A stretch of DNA of 64,000 nucleotides from CAYFSS01 sp964345975. GTDB taxonomy: Bacteria; Bacillota; Clostridia; Saccharofermentanales; Fastidiosipilaceae. The stretch lies in the NCBI GenBank assembly GCA_964345975.1, contig CAYFSS010000002.1:1-64000 (forward strand), given 5' to 3'. A model generated the notes under the pieces. It searched no databases and was not told the DNA's origin. It worked only from the letters and a program-made list of their open reading frames with translations. A program made the position numbers and the translations under genes. Below, piece after piece: positions 1 to 8,211 of the stretch (within the stretch, counting starts at the first letter, position 1; each line of letters opens with the position of its first letter).

Positions 1-11
1 TACAGTGGTGT

Positions 12-50
12 GGGAGGACGGCTGCCCGATTAACGGACAGCCTCCTACCC
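12..50. other. Strong hairpin of unknown role at the left edge
   Basis: Bases 12-24 pair with 38-50: GGCTG pairs with CAGCC and GGGAGGA with TCCTaCCC, leaving one bulged base on each side. The loop is 13 bases. No run of T follows on either strand, so it does not look like an intrinsic terminator. It may belong to a structured RNA or gene end lying left of the window. No coding frame is evident around it. Confidence 0.4.
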
Positions 51-97
51 GATTAGATAATGAAACGTCTTATACTGAAAGCGGAAAAATAATCGCT

Positions 98-126
98 TTG
101 ACAAGAATTCAAGAATGAGTTATTAT
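98..126 (+). promoter_or_regulatory. Promoter of tRNA-Arg
   Basis: TTGACA at 98-103 and TATTAT at 121-126 are separated by exactly 17 bases, a near-consensus housekeeping sigma promoter. The predicted start near 133 lies about 12 bases before the mature tRNA. Confidence 0.85.
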
Positions 127-144
127 CCTATTTCGTACTTTAAT

Positions 145-221
<77 letters not shown>

Positions 222-228
222 TGTACAT

Positions 229-260
229 GCGCTTCACGTCTTAAGTGGAGCGCTTTTTTA
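229..260 (+). terminator. Terminator after tRNA-Arg
   Basis: A nine-pair stem (229-237 with 245-253, one T-G pair) with a seven-base loop is followed by TTTTTT. It closes the single-tRNA transcription unit. Confidence 0.9.
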
Positions 261-363
261 TTGTTGGTTCATTATGGTTCGTTCTGTGTTAAAATACTTC
301 GCGTTTTAGATAGAGATTAGCACCAGACAGTACTTGCAAGTTCTTGTAATTTTAGGAGGAAAT

Positions 364-1734
364 ATGCAATCGGAATATCGTATTCTTGATGAAAAGCAGG
401 GTGAGCTAAGTGTCAGCTTCACGGAGCAAGAGTTTCAGGCAGCCATGCAAAATGCTTACCGTGAGAATGCCGGACACTTCGACGTTCCCGGTTTTCGTAA
501 AGGCAAGGCACCGATCGGCGTAGCGCTCCGTATGTATGGAGAGTCCACTCTTTATGACGATGCTATTCAAGAACTATTAGATACGGCTCTACCGGGTTTA
601 GTGCGCGAACATGAAATCGAAGCGGTTGCTTCACCGGAGCTCAATGTCGAAGAGATTGGTTATCGTAAGGGTTTTACAGCGAAATTAATCTATACCTTAC
701 CGCCTGAAGTTGAACTCGGCGAATATAAGGGTATCTCTGTCTATGCAGAGAAAGCGGAGATCAGCGACGACGCTCTTAATGCAAGGCTCGAACAAGTTCA
801 GAAGGAAAATGCGCGCTGGATCCCTGTTGAAGATCGAAGCATTGAAACAGGCGATCGCGTCAATTTAGATTATGAAGGTTTCCATAATGATGTAGCCTTC
901 GACGGTGGCACTGCCACGGGACATAACCTTGACATTGGTAGTAATTCATTCATTCCAGGCTTTGAAGATGCCCTTATCGGTTTGAACGTTGGTGATGAGA
1001 AAGATATTGAGCTGACCTTCCCTGAAGAGTATCACTCCGAAGACCTTGCCGGCGAAGATGTCATCTTCAAGGTTAAGGTCAATAGCGTCCTCGAGAAAGA
1101 ATTACCCGAGCTGGACGATGACTTTGCCATGGACGTCAGCGAGTTTGATACCTTTGAAGAATATCGTGAAGATATCAAGCGTGAGATGGTAGAACATCAA
1201 GAAGAACATCGTCAGTCAGATTTAAATGAGCAAATGCTCCAGAAAATTGTTGATCAGGCTAAGATTGATGTCCCGGAAATCATGATTGAACAAGAGATCG
1301 ATCGTGAGATCCAACAACAAGACATGCAATTCCGTCAATACGGCATGAATTTTCAACAGTTCGTAGAGATGACAGGTCAAAGCATGGATGAGATTCGTAA
1401 GAACCTTCGTGCTAACGCCGAGCGTTCCATTCGTACAGGCCTCGTCCTCGATAAGATCCGCGAGGTTGAGGCAATTGAACCTACGCAAGAAGATATGGAT
1501 GAAGAACTGCAGAACTTCTCTGAGCAATATGGCATGACCGTTGACAGCTTGAAGTCTCAGTTTGCGGACAATGAAGATGCTCTATATGTTGATTTGAAGC
1601 GTCGCCTGACCATGGATTTCCTTAAGGAGCATCGCATAGAACTGGACGAAGCTCCGGTAGACGAAGAAGTCAATGTTGAAGTTCCGGAAGAAGAATCTGA
1701 GGCTGATGACTCCGAGGACGTTGCTGCAGAGTAA
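364..1734 (+). CDS. tig: Trigger factor, ribosome-associated chaperone and prolyl isomerase
   Basis: This 456-residue protein binds the ribosomal exit tunnel and shields nascent chains. The ribosome-docking signature GFRKGKAP is at residues 43-50. An FKBP-like prolyl isomerase domain follows at about 155-240, and then the long helical C-terminal chaperone arms. The last 30 or so residues are very acidic, and the total is slightly longer than the 432 residues of E. coli. The ATG at 364 is chosen because TAGGAGGA lies just upstream; an in-frame ATG at 334 has no ribosome binding site. It precedes clpP and clpX, the standard tig-clpP-clpX order linking folding with degradation. The gap to clpP is about 200 bases, so clpP may have its own promoter. 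Confidence 0.97.
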   Translation: MQSEYRILDEKQGELSVSFTEQEFQAAMQNAYRENAGHFDVPGFRKGKAPIGVALRMYGESTLYDDAIQELLDTALPGLVREHEIEAVASPELNVEEIGYRKGFTAKLIYTLPPEVELGEYKGISVYAEKAEISDDALNARLEQVQKENARWIPVEDRSIETGDRVNLDYEGFHNDVAFDGGTATGHNLDIGSNSFIPGFEDALIGLNVGDEKDIELTFPEEYHSEDLAGEDVIFKVKVNSVLEKELPELDDDFAMDVSEFDTFEEYREDIKREMVEHQEEHRQSDLNEQMLQKIVDQAKIDVPEIMIEQEIDREIQQQDMQFRQYGMNFQQFVEMTGQSMDEIRKNLRANAERSIRTGLVLDKIREVEAIEPTQEDMDEELQNFSEQYGMTVDSLKSQFADNEDALYVDLKRRLTMDFLKEHRIELDEAPVDEEVNVEVPEEESEADDSEDVAAE

Positions 1735-1826
1735 CTGAGATTCCATCCGTAAGGTGAACATAAGACCAATGTGCTGGTATCGATAGGTTATCGAAGGTTA
1801 TACTTAATGACTAACATAGTAATATC

Positions 1827-1867
1827 AATAGGCAAACTGCGGACTATAAAGTCAGGGTTTGCCTATT
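1827..1867. other. Inverted repeat between tig and clpP
   Basis: An 11-base perfect inverted repeat, AATAGGCAAAC (1827-1837) and GTTTGCCTATT (1857-1867), encloses a second small stem GACT/AGTC. No T run follows on either strand. It could be an mRNA 3'-end stabiliser, a weak terminator or a regulatory site for the clp genes. No CtsR-type direct repeat (GGTCAAA) was seen nearby. Confidence 0.5.
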
Positions 1868-1941
1868 AGTGCCAAATGATGGTGTGATAATAGCGACTAA
1901 GTATTATGCGAAATGTTTAGCACTAGAAGTGAGGTGTACCT

Positions 1942-2565
1942 GTGAAAATTCATAACGAGATTCTAACCCCTAATGAGGCGGCACTTGTTCCAATGGTCAT
2001 TGAACAGACCAATCGCGGTGAACGTTCCTATGACATATATTCTCGTTTGCTTAAAGAGCGAATCATTATTTTAAGTGAAGACGTCAATGCTACGACCGCA
2101 TCTTTAATCACTGCTCAGCTCTTGTATCTTGAAGCTGAAGATCCGGATCGTGATATCCAGTTTTATATCAATAGTCCCGGTGGTGAAGTCCACAGCGGCT
2201 TAATGATCTACGACACGATGCAATATATCAAAGCCGATGTCCAAACCATCTGCATGGGTATGGCAGCCAGCATGGGTGCCTTCCTCTTGGCTGCAGGTGA
2301 GAAGGGCAAGCGCTTCATTCTTCCGAATGCTGAAGTCATGATTCACCAACCGTCAGGTGGTGCTCAGGGCCAAGCTACGGAAATTGAGATTGCAGCGCTC
2401 CATATTCTACGGACTCGTGCAAGACTTAATCGTATTCTTGCCGAACGGACAGGTCAGCCTCTAGAGCGTGTTGCGAAAGATACGGATCGCGACACATGGC
2501 TCACCGCTGAAGAAGCATTGGATTATGGTCTCGTCGATCACATCATGACTAAGCGCGGTGAATAG
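1942..2565 (+). CDS. clpP: ATP-dependent Clp protease proteolytic subunit
   Basis: ClpP is the 14-mer serine peptidase that degrades proteins unfolded by ClpX or ClpC. The 207-residue length is typical. The catalytic triad is visible as Ser110 (in GMAASMGAF), His135 (in MIHQPSGG) and Asp184 (in DTDRDTW). The N-terminal segment LVPMVIEQ is family-typical and includes the processed axial loop. Translation starts at GTG 1942, five bases after GAGGTG. clpX follows 38 bases later with its own strong ribosome binding site, so the two are probably cotranscribed and their products form one ClpXP machine. Confidence 0.98.
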   Translation: MKIHNEILTPNEAALVPMVIEQTNRGERSYDIYSRLLKERIIILSEDVNATTASLITAQLLYLEAEDPDRDIQFYINSPGGEVHSGLMIYDTMQYIKADVQTICMGMAASMGAFLLAAGEKGKRFILPNAEVMIHQPSGGAQGQATEIEIAALHILRTRARLNRILAERTGQPLERVAKDTDRDTWLTAEEALDYGLVDHIMTKRGE

Positions 2566-2603
2566 GAACCTACGTCGTATCGATAAGGAGGGCAGAGGAC
2601 TCT

Positions 2604-3878
2604 ATGTCCATTGTTTGTTCTTTTTGTAAGCGAAGCGAAGAAGATGCCCAGCGCCTCATTGCAGGCCCGGGTGTCTATATCTGCGACCGTTGTGTCGACA
2701 TTTGTCACCAGATTCTCCAAGAGGAATTAAAGGATGATCTTATGGATCGCCTTCCGGGAGCTGAAGACAATAAATTACCGTTACCGAAAGAGATTCGTTC
2801 GAAGCTCGATGAGTATGTGATTGGACAAGAAGATGCCAAGAAGGCACTTTCAGTGGCAGTCTATAACCATTATAAGCGCCTTCAATCCAATGCAAAGCAA
2901 GGGCATAAGCGAAGTGACCAGGAAGATGTAGAGATCCAAAAGAGCAATATTTTGCTTGTCGGTCCTACAGGTTCCGGCAAGACTTATTTAGCTCAAACTT
3001 TGGCACGCATTTTGGATGTTCCTTTTGCAATAGCCGATGCTACGTCTTTGACCGAAGCAGGATATGTCGGGGAAGATGTTGAAAACATTTTACTTCGATT
3101 GATGCAGAATGCAGATTATGATGTTGCTCGTGCAGAGCAAGGTATTATCTATATCGATGAGATCGATAAAATTAGCAGGAAGTCAGAGAATCCGTCGATC
3201 ACTCGTGACGTGAGTGGAGAAGGCGTTCAGCAGTCCTTGTTAAAGATCCTCGAAGGCACAATAGCCAACGTTCCACCGCAAGGAGGACGTAAGCACCCTC
3301 ATCAGGAATTTATTCAGATGAATACAGAAAACATTTTGTTTATTGTTGGTGGTGCCTTTGATGGTTTGGAAGATATCATTCGCGATCGTAGCAATGAAAA
3401 GAGCATCGGCTTCGGCGCTGAGATTGAACCGGAGAAGAAATATGGTTTCAAAGGTCTCTATTCTCAATTGTTGCCCGAAGATCTCCAAAAATATGGATTG
3501 ATTCCTGAACTGATTGGCCGTTTACCTGTGCTGGTCAGCTTAGATCGTCTTGATGAAGAGATGCTAATTCGCATTCTTGAAGAGCCTAAGAATGCTCTCC
3601 TCAAACAATATCATCGTCTCCTTGAGATGGATGGCGTTGAGCTCAGCTTTGATGACGAAGCAAAACGGGAAGTTGCAAGGCTGGCTATGCAACGCAAGAC
3701 CGGTGCACGAGGACTCAGAGCTATTCTTGAGAATGTTATGCTTGATGTAATGTATCAAGTTCCTTCGGATGAAGCCGTCATTGAGTGTGTTATCACCGGT
3801 GCTGCTGTGAGAAGAGAAGAAAAGCCTCTACTCATTGAGTCGGATGTTGATGAGCTTGAGAAAGAGCGTACAGCCTAG
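2604..3878 (+). CDS. clpX: ClpX unfoldase, ATPase partner of ClpP
   Basis: ClpX is a hexameric AAA+ unfoldase that delivers substrates to ClpP. Its 424 residues show the zinc-binding domain with Cys5, Cys8, Cys27 and Cys30, Walker A GPTGSGKT at 120-127, the pore loop GYVGE at 153-157, and Walker B IIYIDEID at 181-188. The ClpP-docking IGF loop is at 268-270. The protein is full length. The start ATG follows AAGGAGGGCAG. It is the last gene of the tig-clpP-clpX group, and a terminator lies 26 bases downstream. Confidence 0.98.
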   Translation: MSIVCSFCKRSEEDAQRLIAGPGVYICDRCVDICHQILQEELKDDLMDRLPGAEDNKLPLPKEIRSKLDEYVIGQEDAKKALSVAVYNHYKRLQSNAKQGHKRSDQEDVEIQKSNILLVGPTGSGKTYLAQTLARILDVPFAIADATSLTEAGYVGEDVENILLRLMQNADYDVARAEQGIIYIDEIDKISRKSENPSITRDVSGEGVQQSLLKILEGTIANVPPQGGRKHPHQEFIQMNTENILFIVGGAFDGLEDIIRDRSNEKSIGFGAEIEPEKKYGFKGLYSQLLPEDLQKYGLIPELIGRLPVLVSLDRLDEEMLIRILEEPKNALLKQYHRLLEMDGVELSFDDEAKREVARLAMQRKTGARGLRAILENVMLDVMYQVPSDEAVIECVITGAAVRREEKPLLIESDVDELEKERTA

Positions 3879-3903
3879 TCATCTATAGTATTTCGTCAAT
3901 TTG

Positions 3904-3933
3904 GAGCTATGGTACGAACCGTAGCTCTTTTTC
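3904..3933 (+). terminator. Terminator after clpX
   Basis: GAGCTA (3904-3909) pairs with TAGCTC (3922-3927), with an inner GGT/ACC extension around a short loop, and TTTTT follows. Confidence 0.85.
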
Positions 3934-4038
3934 ATGCTTATGCGGAGTTAATAGGATAATTATCCGCATTTGAAATTGCACAGGCTTGTTACTATCTCCA
4001 TAACGCTTCCGAAATATGGAAAGGCTAAGGAGGTAAGT

Positions 4039-4326
4039 ATGCAAGCAAAAGCTTTAGATGATCGTAAATCAGAAAGGTTTGACCAACGACGAGATCCTGT
4101 GACCTACGAAATCATCGATCACATCGGTAAACTGAGTACGTCATCCAGCGGTTGGAGTCGAGAAGTCAATATTGTCGCTTGGAATGGTCGCCAGGGTAGA
4201 CTGGATATCAGAGATTGGGATCCTGAGCATAAGAAGATGAGCCGAGGCATCGGACTTAATGGTACCGAAGTCACAGTCCTCAAAGATCTTCTAGGCCAAT
4301 TTGATGTAGCGCGCATTGTTGCGTAA
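4039..4326 (+). CDS. PC4/YdbC-family single-stranded nucleic acid-binding protein
   Basis: This 95-residue protein matches the bacterial YdbC branch of the PC4 (p15 coactivator) fold. Diagnostic segments are YEIIDHIGKLS, SGWSREVNIVAWN, then DIRDWDPEH and MSRGI. YdbC-type proteins form dimers that bind single-stranded DNA or RNA through a curved beta sheet; the cellular role in bacteria is not settled. The ATG at 4039 is chosen because AAGGAGGTAAGT precedes it; an in-frame TTG at 3970 has no such site. It stands alone between the clpX terminator and its own terminator, so it is monocistronic. Confidence 0.88.
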   Translation: MQAKALDDRKSERFDQRRDPVTYEIIDHIGKLSTSSSGWSREVNIVAWNGRQGRLDIRDWDPEHKKMSRGIGLNGTEVTVLKDLLGQFDVARIVA

Positions 4327-4343
4327 AACGACCAAGTTCAATG

Positions 4344-4391
4344 AAAGGAAGTGAAGCCTCAGGTTCTCTGAGCTCACTTCCTTTACTTTTG
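4344..4391 (+). terminator. Terminator after the PC4-like gene
   Basis: AAAGGAAGTGA (4344-4354) pairs with TCACTTCCTTT, with an inner CTCAG/CTGAG stem, and is followed by a T-rich tail. Confidence 0.85.
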
Positions 4392-4442
4392 TTCATTTGT
4401 TAAAATGACACTCATCTTTCGTTAAAGAATCAGAACATACTT

Positions 4443-5438
4443 GTGCCGCTTGCTAGATGGGATGTGTCAGTTTATATGAACTATCGATATGGTTTGAATC
4501 CAAGTCTTAGGTCAAACTCGAACAGTGTCAATGACAGTTCGTTTGATGTTCCTTTCATCATTCGAGGTCTTGAACGTAATTTCTCGGCAGGCCAGACGAA
4601 TAAAGTTCCCAGTTCTCACGAGTATTATGAATTATCACATGTTGTATCCGGTGAGCTAGTTTATAGGATCAAAGGTAAGACCGTGGTCGTAAGTGCAGGT
4701 CAATCAATGATCCTGCTTCCTTTTACTGAACACAGTTATGAGATTCCATCACAGAACCCGGCTGAGATTATCAGTGTCTACTTTGGATTTGCATCAACGC
4801 AGACTTTGCAACGAGGACAAAGTTCTTCAAGGATTCGAGTAAGTCCAGCCTCGTTTGCACACTTTATGGAATACCTAACAGGTGAAGAGGAACCACAGAC
4901 TAGAGCGGATTACTTCCTTCTACGAGGAAAATGGCGTCGCGAGATTGCTGATGTCGCAGATAGAGTGCTGCGTTACCACGGCGATGATAATTACGGTAAT
5001 GATTTGCTCATGCAAGCCTTAAGCACTGAATTATTAGTGTTTGCCAGTCGTGCTTTGAAAGAAGAATGGGAAGAGTCCCTAAAGGTCAGGACAGGAAGGG
5101 CAAAAGAACTCGTCTATGTTGCTAGGGACTTTATCCTCGATAACTTTGACCGTAGCATCAATGTTGGAGATGTCGCAGACTATGTTTTCTTGAGTCAGGG
5201 CTATTTTGCTCGAGCCTTTCGTGAGGAGCTAGGTGTTAGTCCCATGAATTTCCTCTTAAAGGTAAGAGTCGATAAGGCTTGCGAACTCTTAGAAGACGAA
5301 GACACAAAAGTCTCGTCGATAGCTATGCGCGTAGGATTTACCAGTCCGCAACGCTTTAATGCTGCGTTTCGCAAGCAAATGAATATGACACCGATGGAAT
5401 ACCGTCAGATGAAACAGAACAACACTCTTGAGGAGTAG
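4443..5438 (+). CDS. AraC-family transcriptional regulator (cupin plus two helix-turn-helix motifs)
   Basis: A 331-residue regulator. Residues of about 45-115 form a cupin-like sensor domain (HEYYELSHVVSGELVYRI). Residues of about 225-325 form the AraC DNA-binding domain with two helix-turn-helix motifs, including FLSQGYFARAFREELGVSP and VGFTSPQRFNAAFRKQ. The effector is unknown. The start is uncertain: GTG 4443 gives the longest reading, ATG 4476 is the alternative, and neither has a strong ribosome binding site. The stop lies four bases before the next gene, whose ribosome binding site is inside this gene's end, so the two are translationally linked. The regulator may therefore control, or respond to the substrate of, the YitT-type membrane protein. 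Confidence 0.88.
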   Translation: MPLARWDVSVYMNYRYGLNPSLRSNSNSVNDSSFDVPFIIRGLERNFSAGQTNKVPSSHEYYELSHVVSGELVYRIKGKTVVVSAGQSMILLPFTEHSYEIPSQNPAEIISVYFGFASTQTLQRGQSSSRIRVSPASFAHFMEYLTGEEEPQTRADYFLLRGKWRREIADVADRVLRYHGDDNYGNDLLMQALSTELLVFASRALKEEWEESLKVRTGRAKELVYVARDFILDNFDRSINVGDVADYVFLSQGYFARAFREELGVSPMNFLLKVRVDKACELLEDEDTKVSSIAMRVGFTSPQRFNAAFRKQMNMTPMEYRQMKQNNTLEE

Positions 5439-5441
5439 TGA

Positions 5442-6386
5442 ATGCTAAAGCTCTCCGAACTCTTCAGGAATGAAACCAATAGTCGCCGCAGTTGGGTTAA
5501 ATCTTTCTTCATCATGGTCTTGGGAGCTGTTATAGCTTCCTTTGCTTTGCATGTTTTCTTTTTTCCTAATCGCTTAATCATGGGTGGTATCAGCGGGGTT
5601 GCAAGTCTTATCCTGTATATTACAGGTTGGAATCTTCCTTTCGGTACGTTCATGATTGGCATGAATATCCCAATCTTTCTTCTCGGATATTTCAGAGTCA
5701 GTCGCAGCTTCTTTGTTCAAAGTGTCATCGGGACGATTGTTTTTGGTGTTGTGACGGATTTAACCTCACCGGTCTTCGAGCCGCTCTCGCATTTCTTATT
5801 TGAACATTCGGAAATTACAGATCAAGTCATTCTTTCAACGATTGCGGGTGGAACCCTATTTGGTCTGGGCCTCGGTATGATCTTTATCGCAGGCTATACT
5901 TCAGGCGGCACAGATATTCTAGCCATCCTACTTCGAAAGAAGCTTCATTTTATTAGCCTAGGACAGATGATCTGGCTCTTTGATGCCATTATCATTGCAT
6001 GCACAGCCATAGCTTATTACCAAGAAGATCCCGGGATGGTACGTCTGGCTCTTTGGTCGTCCTTAGGCGTGTATTTAACAAGCCGAGCGATGGATGGTGT
6101 GATTGAAGGCTTCAATTACAAGAAGGTATCTTTCATCATTTCTGACCATAGTGAAGACATTGCAGCGGCTATCTTATCTTCGATGGATAGAGGTGTGACC
6201 GGCATTAAGAGCGTAGGAATGTTCACGAATCAAGATCGTCTTATGCTTGTCTGCGTTTTGATGAAGAAAGAAATCCCATTCCTAAAGAATCTGGCAGTGA
6301 CCAAAGACCCCAATAGTTTTATCTTTGTCTTGGATAGTCGAGAGGTTTTGGGTGAAGGGTTCGAAGGCTCAGAAATATTGATGTAG
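5442..6386 (+). CDS. YitT/DUF2179-family membrane protein
   Basis: A 314-residue protein with about six hydrophobic segments in residues 20-215, followed by a soluble C-terminal domain of about 80 residues. That domain is the DUF2179 type (VSFIISDHSEDIAAAI, then MDRGVT, then VCVLMKKEIPFLKNL). The glycine-rich stretches MGGISGVASLI and AGYTSGGTDILA are typical of the YitT family, whose transport substrate is unknown. GAGGAG in the end of the upstream AraC gene serves as its ribosome binding site, with only three bases between the genes. A short weak hairpin with T-rich tail follows. Confidence 0.9.
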   Translation: MLKLSELFRNETNSRRSWVKSFFIMVLGAVIASFALHVFFFPNRLIMGGISGVASLILYITGWNLPFGTFMIGMNIPIFLLGYFRVSRSFFVQSVIGTIVFGVVTDLTSPVFEPLSHFLFEHSEITDQVILSTIAGGTLFGLGLGMIFIAGYTSGGTDILAILLRKKLHFISLGQMIWLFDAIIIACTAIAYYQEDPGMVRLALWSSLGVYLTSRAMDGVIEGFNYKKVSFIISDHSEDIAAAILSSMDRGVTGIKSVGMFTNQDRLMLVCVLMKKEIPFLKNLAVTKDPNSFIFVLDSREVLGEGFEGSEILM

Positions 6387-6452
6387 TCGTTTGAGACTGT
6401 GAATAATTGATGTTTATTTCTAAGTCATTACTATAGCTGGAACCAATGCCTG

Positions 6453-6475
6453 GAAGCCAAGCCGGCTTTTCTTTA
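6453..6475 (+). terminator. Weak terminator after the YitT-type gene
   Basis: AAGCC (6454-6458) pairs with GGCTT (6464-6468) over a five-base loop, followed by TTCTTT. The stem is only five pairs, so efficiency is doubtful. Confidence 0.45.
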
Positions 6476-6553
6476 CTCTATGTGGAATTAACGATATCCA
6501 TGATAAAGGGCTTATTCCATGCTTAGTACTTGCTTCTTGCTTGGTGGGACAAG

Positions 6554-6592
6554 GTGCAAGCATTTGCACAAACCTGCAGAATGTTGTATGCT
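6554..6592 (+). promoter_or_regulatory. Promoter and possible operator of veg
   Basis: TTGCAC (6564-6569) and TATGCT (6587-6592) are spaced by 17 bases. The -35 box is also the right half of a perfect inverted repeat, GTGCAA-GCAT-TTGCAC (6554-6569), which is the kind of site a dimeric regulator could occupy. About 90 bases of leader separate the promoter from the veg start. Between the previous gene and veg (nearly 300 bases) I see only this and the weak terminator. Confidence 0.55.
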
Positions 6593-6683
6593 TGACTTTA
6601 TTGTTTGTTGTGGGCCACTATGCGCAATTTTCCTGCTCTCTTTAGAGTTCTTTCCGCGCCGGGCTAGGCAAGGAGGTGCTACC

Positions 6684-6926
6684 TTGATAATTAAGAAGGA
6701 TCTGGATGCCGTCCGTCAGGATGTGGAGGCTTGTATAGGCCATAAAGTACGCGTCAAGACAAACGGCGGGCGACGTCGGACGATCATCCATGAAGGCATA
6801 CTCACAGAATGCTTCCCAAGAGTATTTGTTGTTTCTTGTTACTATGGAAATGGAACGAAAGCACAGCGAGTGTCCTTCAGTTACGTTGATCTTCTGACGG
6901 AAGCGATAGAGATCTTTGTAGCCTAA
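6684..6926 (+). CDS. veg: Veg-family protein
   Basis: An 80-residue member of the Veg (DUF1021) family. The core NGGRRRTIIHEGILTE, followed by FPRVFVV and SFSYVDLLTE, is the family signature. In Bacillus subtilis Veg is abundant, lies just before ispE and has been linked to biofilm formation and spore outgrowth; its biochemistry is unclear. The reading frame is open much further upstream, but the true start is TTG 6684, because a perfect AAGGAGGTG sits just before it and family homology begins there. The veg-ispE order of Bacillus is kept here. A terminator follows. Confidence 0.88.
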   Translation: MIIKKDLDAVRQDVEACIGHKVRVKTNGGRRRTIIHEGILTECFPRVFVVSCYYGNGTKAQRVSFSYVDLLTEAIEIFVA

Positions 6927-6953
6927 ATTGTGATTAACTATCGCAAGAGCCAA

Positions 6954-6985
6954 GGGTCCGGACAGATATGTTCGGACCCTTTTTC
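6954..6985 (+). terminator. Terminator after veg
   Basis: GGGTCCG (6954-6960) pairs with CGGACCC (6973-6979), followed by TTTTT. Confidence 0.92.
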
Positions 6986-7026
6986 AGCTCAAAGTTATTC
7001 ATATCACGACGTGAAAGGTTGAGCCT

Positions 7027-7971
7027 TTGAGAACAACGGAACTAGCAAACGCAAAGATCAATTTGTTTTTAGATATTGGTGATCTGCGTCAAGATGGATA
7101 TCACAATTTGACCAGCATAATGTTTGATACGGCATTTCACGACCGGATTATTTTCTCTCGGAAGGAAACAGGGCAGACGTTGGAAACTCACTATGGACCT
7201 TTTTATTTTGAGTTTGCTCAAACAGACAAGCTGAATGCTCATCAAGATAATCCGGTTCTTGAACTAAACCAATGGTCTATTGTGCGTGCTTTACAAATGT
7301 ATCTGATGCTTTGTGTTCAGTACGATCATGAGCCTAAGTTATCCTTTAATACGATGAGCATAGAACGATCTATCCCTGCACAAGCAGGACTCGGAGGCGC
7401 AAGTTCTGATGCTGCAGCTGTTGTCAGAAGAGTAATTCATGATGATCCATTTCTAGCTTTGAAGCTTGAAGAGAGTCTTGTTGAACTCGGCGCTGATGTG
7501 CCATTCTCATACTATGGCGGTATTGCTTTGGCTACCGGTCGTGGCGAGAACTTAGAGCCTTTGTCGTATCGTTTATCAAATTATCCGCTACTTTTGGTGA
7601 AGCCTGATGTTTCTGTTTCTACCGGTAGGGCTTTTTGGTTGTATGACACTGCAAAACTTGAGGGTCGCAGTTTTGCTCAAAGTGATCTGGAAGGCATCAA
7701 ACGAGCACTCGAGGCCGGTGAGATTGGAAATCTACGTAAAGTTGCGAAAAATACATTTGTTGAGCTCCTTGAACCTATGTCCAAGACATTGATTTCTGAT
7801 ATAATTTCTTCTTTCTATGAAATGAATGCTCTGTATGCAAACATGACCGGAAGTGGTCCGACGTGTTTTGCGTTTTTTGTAGATGAAGAGCAGCGTGATC
7901 GAGCCTATGATGAGTTTAAGAGAAGGCATGGTCCTGATACTTGGTTTTGTATGACGCATGCTCTAAATTGA
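7027..7971 (+). CDS. ispE: 4-diphosphocytidyl-2-C-methyl-D-erythritol kinase
   Basis: IspE phosphorylates CDP-methylerythritol in the non-mevalonate (MEP) isoprenoid pathway, so this organism probably makes isoprenoids by that route. It is a GHMP kinase of 314 residues. The N-terminal substrate segment AKINLFLDI, the ATP loop GLGGASSDAA (121-130), the later LGADVPFS and the C-terminal MTGSGPTCFAFF are all present. The start is TTG 7027, placed after GAAAGG; no better ATG exists before the conserved N-terminus. It lies between the veg terminator and rpmH. Confidence 0.95.
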   Translation: MRTTELANAKINLFLDIGDLRQDGYHNLTSIMFDTAFHDRIIFSRKETGQTLETHYGPFYFEFAQTDKLNAHQDNPVLELNQWSIVRALQMYLMLCVQYDHEPKLSFNTMSIERSIPAQAGLGGASSDAAAVVRRVIHDDPFLALKLEESLVELGADVPFSYYGGIALATGRGENLEPLSYRLSNYPLLLVKPDVSVSTGRAFWLYDTAKLEGRSFAQSDLEGIKRALEAGEIGNLRKVAKNTFVELLEPMSKTLISDIISSFYEMNALYANMTGSGPTCFAFFVDEEQRDRAYDEFKRRHGPDTWFCMTHALN

Positions 7972-7984
7972 CGTAATAGCAGTT

Positions 7985-8002
7985 TTCGCCTAGTATGGCG
8001 AA
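7985..8002 (+). other. Small hairpin upstream of rpmH
   Basis: TTCGCC (7985-7990) and GGCGAA (7997-8002) form a six-pair stem with a six-base loop. No T run follows. It lies in the short gap between ispE and rpmH, about 20 bases before the rpmH ribosome binding site; role unknown. Confidence 0.35.
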
Positions 8003-8029
8003 TGTTGTAATAATCTGGAGGTGAAGAGA

Positions 8030-8167
8030 ATGCCAAAACGTACATACCAGCCCAAGAAGAGGAAGCGTGCAAGAGTGCATGGTTTCCGTCAGCGGATGAG
8101 TACGAGTGCCGGTCGCGAAATATTGCGCAGGCGCCGTCAAAAGGGACGCAAGCAGCTTTCTGTCTAG
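8030..8167 (+). CDS. rpmH: 50S ribosomal protein L34
   Basis: A 45-residue, extremely basic protein reading MPKRTYQPKKRKRARVHG and so on to the typical end RRRQKGRKQLSV. L34 is a small protein of the large ribosomal subunit. The ATG follows CTGGAGGTGAAGAGA. It is immediately followed by rnpA, the almost universal rpmH-rnpA pairing. In most Bacillota dnaA is just upstream on the opposite side; here ispE occupies that place. Confidence 0.97.
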   Translation: MPKRTYQPKKRKRARVHGFRQRMSTSAGREILRRRRQKGRKQLSV

Positions 8168-8211
8168 AATAGCCGGGTAGATGCAAGTTTGAGAGGAGCG
8201 TGATTGTTTGA

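Noticed and set aside
7972..8029. Possible replication origin near rpmH
   Set aside because: No cluster of TTATCCACA-type boxes was seen and dnaA is absent.
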